Assembly: GCA_003427395.1 (NCBI GenBank)
Contig: BFEA01000106.1
Coordinates: forward strand, 2,661,804-2,697,687
Length of the DNA: 35,884 bases
Reading direction: 5' to 3'
Origin: Chara braunii
Lineage: Eukaryota; Streptophyta; Charophyceae; Charales; Characeae
The notes beneath the pieces were generated by a model, which was not told the DNA's origin, did no database searches, and saw only the letters and a list, made by a program, of their open reading frames with translations. Shown here piece by piece: positions 29,276 through 35,884 of this stretch (position 1 is its first letter; every line of letters starts with the position of its first letter). The translations under genes and the position numbers were made by a program.

Positions 29276-29560
29276 GTTCTGTGCTCCTGGATTGCCGATG
29301 CCAGAACAACGCTGGCCGGAGCTGGGGCATAGCCCTGTAACCTGTAATTGGCAGGGGCGGGAGGCCTTGTAGAGAGAGCTGGGGTTTGCTGAGGGAGGAA
29401 AGCAAGCCAATGGTGAACCAGGAGGGGCTACCTTGACAACCTATGGGGTGGGGTTAGTCTGGGTAGTGAGGAGAGATCCGCTATGGCAGTGGGGGGATAG
29501 GTTTGTCTTGTTCTAGAGTCGCAAGGGACGCCGGGCGTGGTTCCTGATCTTCCCTTAACA
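29276..29560 (+). mobile_element. SINE-like element, partial copy 3
   Basis: ACAACGCTGGCCGGAGCTGG and GCCCTGTAACCTG match the start of copies at 18666 and 21812. Similarity fades after about 150 bases, with a degenerate GGGACGCCGGGCGTGGTTCC end near 29525 and A8. Confidence 0.6.
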
Positions 29561-29588
29561 CAAAAAAAAGTCGGGGGAACCTATGCGG

Positions 29589-29756
29589 GAGTCACAAAAA
29601 TGAGTTATAATTGCACTATGGGCCAAGATACAGTTTCGACTTGCAGTTCTGGCAATGTATACAACCCAGCTTTCTGGCCAGGTAGGGTGCCCCAAGTGCA
29701 ATAACTGCGAACTGTATCTTGCCCAATAGTGCAGTTATAACTCGTGTTTGTGACTC
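29589..29756. mobile_element. 168-bp fold-back element
   Basis: GAGTCACAAAAATGAGTTAT at the left mirrors ATAACTCGTGTTTGTGACTC at the right. The arms run about 48 bases through GATACAGTTT and AAACTGTATC with few mismatches. No coding capacity. Confidence 0.85.
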
Positions 29757-30063
29757 TACTGTTAAAAACCAATTTATATACCCCCCCCCCCCCCTCTTTT
29801 TGACAGGCAGCACTTGAGAAGGTGCGTTGTTCCACAGTAGGGGCGTGGAATGGGAGGGATAAGGGAACTCTTGCTCTGCGTGGGCATACCCTGCTTTGGC
29901 TCCACATGCTTACCTTCGCCCGAAAGTGCAAACACTAGGGGCGACGGAGGGACCATAGTAATGATTGATGCCACACATCCCAAAAGGTCCTATGGAGAAC
30001 AAAGATTTGATTGATAATTCACACGGCGTCCATCCAGGTCGCAGTTGCCAAGCCTCTGCCGGC

Positions 30064-30304
30064 TTACTTTAGGGAATTTCGTGTTGTTAATTAAGAACTC
30101 CCAGAATCCCGTGATAGCGACCAGACGCTCCACGTAGCGGTAAGTTTGCTGTTATTACGGAGGCCACGATGCAGCTTTTCACAAAAAAACAAAAAGATGA
30201 AATCAGTTTGTTTCTGGATGCATCTGACCGCATTTCTGTCCAGTTTGTGAAATGTCAAATTCTTGGATTCAGAGTATAGCATTACGGTGCGTTACTTTAG
30301 GGAA
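30064..30304. mobile_element. Insertion flanked by a 13-bp direct repeat
   Basis: TTACTTTAGGGAA occurs at 30064-30076 and 30292-30304, enclosing 215 bases with no ORF and no clear terminal repeats. It could be a target-site duplication of a short non-autonomous insertion. Confidence 0.45.
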
Positions 30305-31013
30305 CGAGATTAGAGGCCCAGAGCCCGGTGCACCACAAGGTAAGTGTGTGGGGCCCAAGCACTAGGCGGGAATCGTATCGTACGTTCTCGAGGAAGCATG
30401 GGTGCTTTTCAGGTTTGCCCTACACTGTGGCTGATGAGGAGAAGAGTGGCTCCTCTCCACGGGGGAAGGCAGTGCATGCGTGCACAGCGGAGCGTTTTAC
30501 TCGGGCCGGGGGGGAGGGAGGGAGGGGAGGGGGAGGGGACAGGCGGGATCCTTAACAGGTATACTGTGAACTTATTAGTGTATTCACTGCACTGGATGGG
30601 AGTTGGCCCATCAGAGGTTAGGGTTCAAGTGATTGCCTCAGCTTACGTCCTTTTGTGGGGAGTACAAGGTTAGATACATGCTAGATACATGCTAGATACA
30701 TGCTAACTGGGCATGCACGTACAGATCTAGATAGGTGAGGTGGAACGAGGCAAGATTCAGTAGGAGAGGATACATACATTGCATCCTTACGTGCGCTCTT
30801 AGGTGTTGCGGGTCATGTGGTTGCTGATGGTGTTAGTAGCCTTTAGCCATCCGTGAGAGTTTTAGGAATTCAGTTAGAGCACGAAACAACAGGTCTGAGA
30901 GTTTGAGAAATTCCAAACAGGTTTTCAGCGAAATCTATTGCAGAGCACTCAATGGGCTAGGGTGGTGGCCCGAAGCTTAACCAACCCCAAGGAAACTCCG
31001 AATACGTGCAACT
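30305..31013. other. No supported gene
   Basis: It holds a G-rich tract near 30510 and three tandem units of GATACATGCTA at about 30671-30704. Otherwise unremarkable. Confidence 0.5.
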
Positions 31014-31027
31014 GAGCATCGCAACCA

Positions 31028-31069
<42 letters not shown>

Positions 31070-31080
31070 ATCGCAACCAC
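31014..31080 (+). mobile_element. A37 tract flanked by a 15-bp duplication
   Basis: GAGCATCGCAACCAC (31014-31028) and GAACATCGCAACCAC (31066-31080) flank nothing but 37 A. This has the form of a target-primed insertion so truncated that only the tail remains. Confidence 0.65.
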
Positions 31081-31239
31081 AACCCTCAATTCTCCCGTCT
31101 AGACCCAAGCAAGTGCACACACAGCCCAAGGCCAAGGGCGCAATTCTTCGACACAGTCGATCATCGTATTCTGCATAGTATGATCCAGATAGAGCGACCA
31201 TGTGCAAAGACAGGTCATGTCCCCAGTATCTCAAATTGT

Positions 31240-31290
31240 TCCCCGCACGTGCTGCTCCTCAAAAATAGATCAGAGGATAGTCAAAAAAAA
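31240..31290 (+). repeat. Partial SINE tail with A-rich end
   Basis: GCACGTGCTGCTCCTCAAAA followed by ATAGATC and an A-rich run matches the end of the SINE-like copy at 19150-19200. Only the terminal hairpin segment is present. Confidence 0.55.
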
Positions 31291-31317
31291 AATAAAAAAT
31301 TCAGGAATGGCGAGCAG

Positions 31318-31760
31318 TTCACCACCAGTACATTTCCCAGCCATTTTTTTACAACGCGGGGACACGCACACCGCATCGCACACTGCACCAGGTAGAATAT
31401 ATGAGGGTGCTGCTTCGCAAGAAAATGCATCCAGGCAAAACAGGCCTCGCATGCCACACTATTTGCCTGGATGTATTTTTTTACTGCAAACCAGCAGCCC
31501 GATACATCCTGCCAGAAGCAGCACACATGCAGCTGCCTTGGAGAAAAAAATGGACTAGAGGTTTAACGATTCCTTAACAATTACCCCCCCCCCCCCCCAA
31601 AAAAAAAAAAAAAAAAGTACTGGAGGTTTAACCAAATGTACTGGAGGTTTACCGATTCCTTAACAATTACCGAAAGAAAAAACAAAACAAAACAAAAAAA
31701 AAAGTACTGGAGGTTTAACGAAATGTACCGGGGGTTTAACGATTCTTTTACAATTACCAC
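31318..31760. repeat. CCAGTAC-family fragment and triplicated end
   Basis: ACCACCAGTACATTTCCCAG onward matches the left end of the unit at 19473. An inner hairpin pairs ATGCATCCAGGCAAA with TTTGCCTGGATGTAT (about 31423-31470). The GTACTGGAGGTTTAAC end and a following ATTCCTTAACAATTACC block then appear three times between 31555 and 31760, separated by C/A runs. Confidence 0.6.
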
Positions 31761-31767
31761 AGAAACG

Positions 31768-31895
31768 GTTGGCTATATGGATGTAACCGTACTTCCGGGG
31801 CTAAGTCCTGTTCTGTCCATCCTGCACGGATTCGAGCCGGCGAACTCGGCCTGAAGAGCCGGGTCTCTTAACCACCACAGCCACGACACAGTGTT
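31768..31895 (-). mobile_element. tRNA-like SINE head, minus strand
   Basis: On the minus strand TGGCTGTGGTGG (31872-31883) resembles an A box and GGCTCGAATCC (31828-31838) is one base from the B box consensus, at tRNA-like spacing. The T and acceptor stems do not pair, so this is a SINE head or tRNA pseudogene rather than a working tRNA. Confidence 0.5.
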
Positions 31896-31985
31896 CAAAG
31901 CGGAACCATGCTGGTCCCGGGACTCCCCATATCCACCCCACCCCTCAAGGCTGCAGTGTCCAACGCACAACTTCATACAATTTGC

Positions 31986-33369
31986 CAAAAAAAAAAACAG
32001 TCTCGACTATTATATGTCTATCACTCCTATTCATGCTTCGTGGTGATTCCTACGCCCGTCAGGGGATCATAAATTTTGGTGAGGTGGGTGCACAGCTCTC
32101 ATGATAGCTAGAGTAGACGCAGTAGAGATGAACAAAGGCGACAGTAGACCTACTGACAATCAACTCCGCTGTAAAAGGCAATGAATGTAAAGTTACTACA
32201 GTGAAAACACAAAAGAGAAAGGCTTCCGTGGACAACGGAGGGGCCGGCGATACGGAAAGGGCAGGACTCGGTAGAGTTACTTCGGTTTGGATAACAGCCG
32301 ACGCTCTGCCTATCAGGCATTGAAAGCTTGTCCCAGCTGGGGTTCAATGCACTTGCTTTCTGTTTTTCCCTTTCTTTGGCTTTCAACTTTTCAAGTAAAA
32401 TAGTATTTCACACGTGCTGTGAAGCTCCCACTTATTGCACGCCTCTCTCAGGTCATTTCACAGAGTAAGACTCGAGTCAAGCTCACCAGGGCCTGGGCGC
32501 TTTGTTCACCTTCTTCACTCTAGTTACTAGAAGTCTTGGGGGGAAAACCTATGTGGGGAACCTTTTGGGTTTGGGATGCTCGAAATCCTCGAAACACTTC
32601 CGTATTAATACTGCTATTTATCGATTTAGGTGCACTACGTTTACTATTCTTTTCTGAAGATGTAGCTTCTCTTTTTGTTTGTATAGGTCTCATAAATATA
32701 CCAATTTCGCCGCCCATTCTTCCAAGCCCCATGCATTTCTCCCAATGTAGGTGATGAATGTGGTCGACTTCAATGAAATGAGGGTGGTGACCCAGCGGAA
32801 GGGTGGACAGATTACCGTGCAAAAAGATACATTTTGAGGGGATTTTTTTTTTTTTTTTTTTTTCAAATCGCCTGCGGGTGTGGGCGGTAGGATCAGGACA
32901 CCCCCTCCATCAATCCCGCTTTTGTTGAGGGGCTCAGTTCAATTGGTGGGAAGCTGCACCTGCTGGAAACCAGGTCCAGGGACCTTCAGGGTCCCTTTAC
33001 ATATATGTGTCGACTCTGTCGAGCCAAGGTACATCAAGCCCGCTAAGGGAGGCCCTCCCTCTGGCTTGGCGGCTCACTCCTCACTCTGCAGGACGGACCG
33101 ATTTTCCAACGAGATGAATGGGTAGGTAGATACTCAGATTTACCCCTCGCCCTCGTCGTCTATAAGGTCCAGGAAAATAATAATAACAGGTCCTGTGAGC
33201 TAGAAGGCTACGAGGCCCAACTGCCCAGAGGAAGGTTCCCAAACCTGTGCGGGGGGGGGAAAGGCTGCTGGTGAGAGTAGTAGGGCCCCCAGAAAAAACG
33301 CTACTATACACGTGGGACCACCACACCCATAGCCCAACTCCCCTTTGACCAGGCAGAGTGGGGATTGGC
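31986..33369. other. No supported gene
   Basis: On the minus strand near 32276-32340 a GGCAGAGCGTCGGCTGTTAT word resembles the D-arm to anticodon part of a tRNA, with a weak B box (TACCGAGTCC); this may be a decayed SINE head. T21 lies at 32843-32863, and a minus-strand CTGGACC hairpin copy lies near 32945-32980. CAGGTCATTTCACAGAGT near 32450 recalls 6305. Confidence 0.4.
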
Positions 33370-33966
33370 CTGGCTCTAACGCCAGCAGAAAATTGTTCAC
33401 GACTTCAACCGCCAGTACATCCAGGCCCCTCTCTATACGAGGCAGATTCCCCCTGCCTGCCCGCCAACCTTCGCCGAAATGCCAGCATGGTGTTTCATTT
33501 TGGCTCGGTATCCACCAGCCATTCCGGTCCATTGCCGCGAGCCTCCGGATTACTCGAAGAGAGTCTGTTTCTCATTGTTCTCAAGCTGCCTGGAGCCGCC
33601 AGGCACACGAGGTTTAGTGAAAAGAAGGATTGGCTGCTTTAAACCACCAGTACCTCGCCCGGACAAACTTTAGAATTGAAACCTACCTTCTTCCCCCAAA
33701 TACAACGTACGGTCATTACAGCTGTATCTAGACTGAAAGAAGCCTCAAATACAGCTATAATGACCTTACATTGTATTTGGGGGAAGAAGGTACCCACCCG
33801 AAAAGTTAAAGAGGCTTGGGGCTGTTGGACCAAAATGGCTGGCAGCACCAGGCGAAAAAAAACAACCAAGATATAAAAGGAGCGTCAAGCTGGCATTTCG
33901 GCAAAGCTTTGTGCTCAGGGGTAATCCGCATTGGCAAACAAGGGTGCTCGGAGGTACTGGTGGAGT
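33370..33966. repeat. CCAGTAC-family units in opposite orientations
   Basis: A unit ending at AAACCACCAGTACC (33641) runs to GGTACTGGTGG (33954-33964). It contains CCAAAATGGCTGGCAGCACC, a TATA-like GATATAAAAGG and GCTGGCATTTCGGCAAAGC. The stretch 33405-33560 carries the same words inverted (CCGAAATGCCAGC, ACCGCCAGTAC). The family also occurs at 19473-19872. Confidence 0.6.
33684..33792. mobile_element. 109-bp fold-back element inside a CCAGTAC unit
   Basis: TACCTTCTTCCCCCAAATAC at the left mirrors GTATTTGGGGGAAGAAGGTA at the right. The arms continue through TCATTACAGCTGTAT and ATACAGCTATAATGA around a 20-base loop. It interrupts the CCAGTAC-family unit. Confidence 0.85.
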
Positions 33967-34062
33967 TCTAGATGCATTGACGACAAGGCCTGAAAAAAAA
34001 GAACTCGTGGAGTCCTTCCTGCTCACCCATCCCACACACTTTACGGAAGTTTACGCTGTTTT

Positions 34063-34071
34063 CTTTTTTTT

Positions 34072-34102
<31 letters not shown>
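34063..34102. repeat. T-rich tract
   Basis: Two T runs separated by a single C. No flanking duplication seen. Confidence 0.85.
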
Positions 34103-34239
34103 CGTTCCAGTGTAGCCCCCACGGGACACCCTCACGAGAACATACAGATCCAATTTCCAGCATAAGTTGTGATGAAGAGATGTGCCCCGCATTCGGGTGG
34201 TTCCCCAATTGTTTCGTCTTTTCCAGCATGCATGTAAGA

Positions 34240-34675
34240 GAGATCTTTGTGCATTCGGCTTCCACTAAATTTTGGTTTTAATTGCATGCTTGTCTAACTT
34301 CCTCCTCACTGCCTCATTCGCGTAACCCAATCTTCCCGTGCAGCTTTCACGGCCTGGATTTTTTGATCGAAGTCGTTTCTTTGTGCATTCGTCTTCCACT
34401 ACTTTTGGTTTTAATTGCATGCATGTCTAACTTCGTCCTCACTGCATTTGTCACGTAACCCACTCTTCCCGTGCGGCTTTTGCTCTCTGGAAGTTTTGGT
34501 CGAAGAAATTGTTTCTTCATGCATTCGTTTTCCACTACCTTTGATTTAATTGCATAAAGGTCTTAACTTCGTCGTCACTGCATTTGCCGTAACCCACCCA
34601 CGCTAAACCCCCTCTTCCCGTACGCCTTTCGCTGTCTGGATTCTTCTTCAGCGAAATCGTTTCTCATCGTCGACC
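34240..34675. repeat. 135-bp tandem repeat, three units
   Basis: GCATTCG lies at 34251, 34384 and 34521. Each is followed by TTCCACTA, a TTTTAATTGCAT-like block, CTTCGTCCTCACTGCATTTG, GTAACCCA and CTTCCCGT. Divergence between units is moderate. Confidence 0.85.
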
Positions 34676-34764
34676 CCCTCGACTCCATGTCAGACCGTCT
34701 CCGATTTCGCCACTGTGTTGGCATAGCCTCTATGGCAACGGGGCCCGGGGCCTTGGTGCAGGAT

Positions 34765-35063
34765 ATGCCATCATGATGTTCTAACGGCATATAGTCAAGC
34801 AGGCTGCGAATGCGAACCGATTTCGCCTATGGCCCATGGATGCCATCATGATGTTCTGAGGGCATATAGTCAAGCAGGCTGCGAAGTGGTGCGCAGGATG
34901 ACATCATGATGGTGTAGGAGCATATGTCATAAGGGGCGAAATCGGTTCGCCTGCACGTGTACAGGGTCTATGGCGACGTGGTGCAGGCGAACCGATTTTG
35001 CCCCTTATGACATATGCTCCTACACCATCATGATGTCATCCTGCACCAAGCTCACGTCGCCAT
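34765..35063. repeat. Nested direct and inverted repeats around CATCATGATG
   Basis: Two 50-bp direct copies of ATGCCATCATGATGTTCT and following bases lie at 34765 and 34840. A 63-bp near-perfect inverted repeat follows: 34893-34955 against 34982-35045, with one or two mismatches, around a 26-base loop. The palindrome CATCATGATG occurs in every copy. Confidence 0.85.
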
Positions 35064-35791
35064 AGAGCCTATACACCACCACTTCCCCTACACACCTCAA
35101 AAGGGCACAACATTACTTTTCCCATCAACACACTGACAGCGAAACATCGCCGAACTTTGTCCAGTACAATTTCATCGCTCTCCGTTGAATACGCCCGGCC
35201 GCTTGTATAGCGCCCTAGCACGACTATAGAATTGAGCCACCTGGCATGAATATAGAATTTCATCACTGAATGAGGACGACCTGCACGTCCAATAGAGGAA
35301 TGATAGCACCTGGCATGACGAAAGAAGCGTACAGTCGCACGACTATAAGAGTCGAGTCACATGACTCTATGCACTGAATTCAGTCAGAAAGTGGCGGGCG
35401 GTTTCAATGAACCCTGAATGATGATCTGCAAGTGCAATGAGGAAGGAATGGTAAGGACAGAGTCCCATAGACCTGTCATATACGGAGATGGACACACTTG
35501 CAGATCAATCAAGATTCGTCAACAGCACGGCCATAAGGAACTCGGCTGTAAGCGGCTCAATTAATTTTTGGTACTTCATGTGCAGAAGGTTCGACAAGGT
35601 GGATGGTTGCGCGTCCTGCAGCCTCTTGCCGTAATGCAAGTTTTGCTAATGCATCTGCTGATTGATCACTGGACTCGTTGTCAATGTTGTGCTGCCCAGC
35701 ATGAAGCCACTTGGTGATCTATGCTCCTGTGAATAGGATAGCGTAATGTCTGCAGTTACTATGTGCTGCTGTTTGTGTATGGTCAAGTTAA

Positions 35792-35793
<2 letters not shown>
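35064..35793. other. No supported gene
   Basis: Degenerate GACCTGCACGTCC and ACCTGGCATGA words repeat between 35230 and 35420. No coding frame of note. Confidence 0.45.
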
Positions 35794-35834
<41 letters not shown>

Positions 35835-35842
35835 GTGTGTGT
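35794..35842. repeat. GT dinucleotide microsatellite
   Basis: (GT)n with one C interruption. Confidence 0.95.
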
Positions 35843-35850
35843 ATCCACGC

Positions 35851-35852
<2 letters not shown>

Positions 35853-35884
<32 letters not shown>
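35853..35884. repeat. GA dinucleotide microsatellite at window edge
   Basis: (AG)n running off the window. Confidence 0.95.

Noticed and set aside
31828-31883. Functional tRNA on the minus strand
   Set aside because: The A and B boxes are present, but the acceptor and T stems do not pair.

Overview
This is a repeat-dense, gene-poor eukaryotic nuclear window. It holds homopolymer A/T runs up to 60 bases, long microsatellites, fold-back elements, a LINE carcass and a large Penelope-like retroelement. I see no convincing single-copy host gene. A permuted Penelope-like element (GIY-YIG ahead of the reverse transcriptase) together with an L1-type LINE ending in a zinc-binding RT tail would suit a green-lineage genome such as a charophyte alga or early plant. 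Chara is only a guess; the sequence does not identify the species. Single Ns, and one N flanked by an exact 90-bp duplication, show a draft assembly.

Bases 833-11676 are best read as one minus-strand Penelope-like element of about 10.8 kb, bounded by 733-bp direct repeats (pseudo-LTRs) and a candidate 10-bp target-site duplication. Read right to left it carries ORF1 (CCHC zinc knuckle plus long coiled coil), a GIY-YIG endonuclease ORF and a reverse transcriptase. The last two are pushed about 4.5 kb apart by a nested insertion (about 2954-7430). That insertion holds a repeat seen again at 16564, a 44-residue protein scrap, a 53-bp tandem array and a striking cluster of GC-rich perfect hairpins (5790-7290). 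The element is defective: there are in-frame stops in the RT and just ahead of the GIY-YIG ORF, as well as the insertion.

Bases 11677-17390 hold a tRNA-derived SINE-like head, a two-copy 200-250 bp repeat, an acidic and Asn-rich tandem-repeat reading frame broken by frameshifts, and two related inverted-repeat elements. Bases 17390-22400 hold the assembly duplication, a 132-bp tandem repeat, SINE-like copies with A tails, short palindromic units and a 300-bp near-perfect fold-back. Bases 23200-25730 are a 5'-truncated L1-type LINE with one continuous frame broken only by three stops. Bases 25730-35884 are mosaic repeats: structured hairpin repeats, fold-backs, an A37 tract flanked by a 15-bp duplication, a 135-bp tandem array, and GT/GA microsatellites.

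The most interesting non-gene signals are (i) a dispersed repeat whose successive hairpins keep pairing through compensatory changes between copies, (ii) the hairpin cluster inside the nested insertion, and (iii) short CCAGTAC-ended palindromic units lying end to end.
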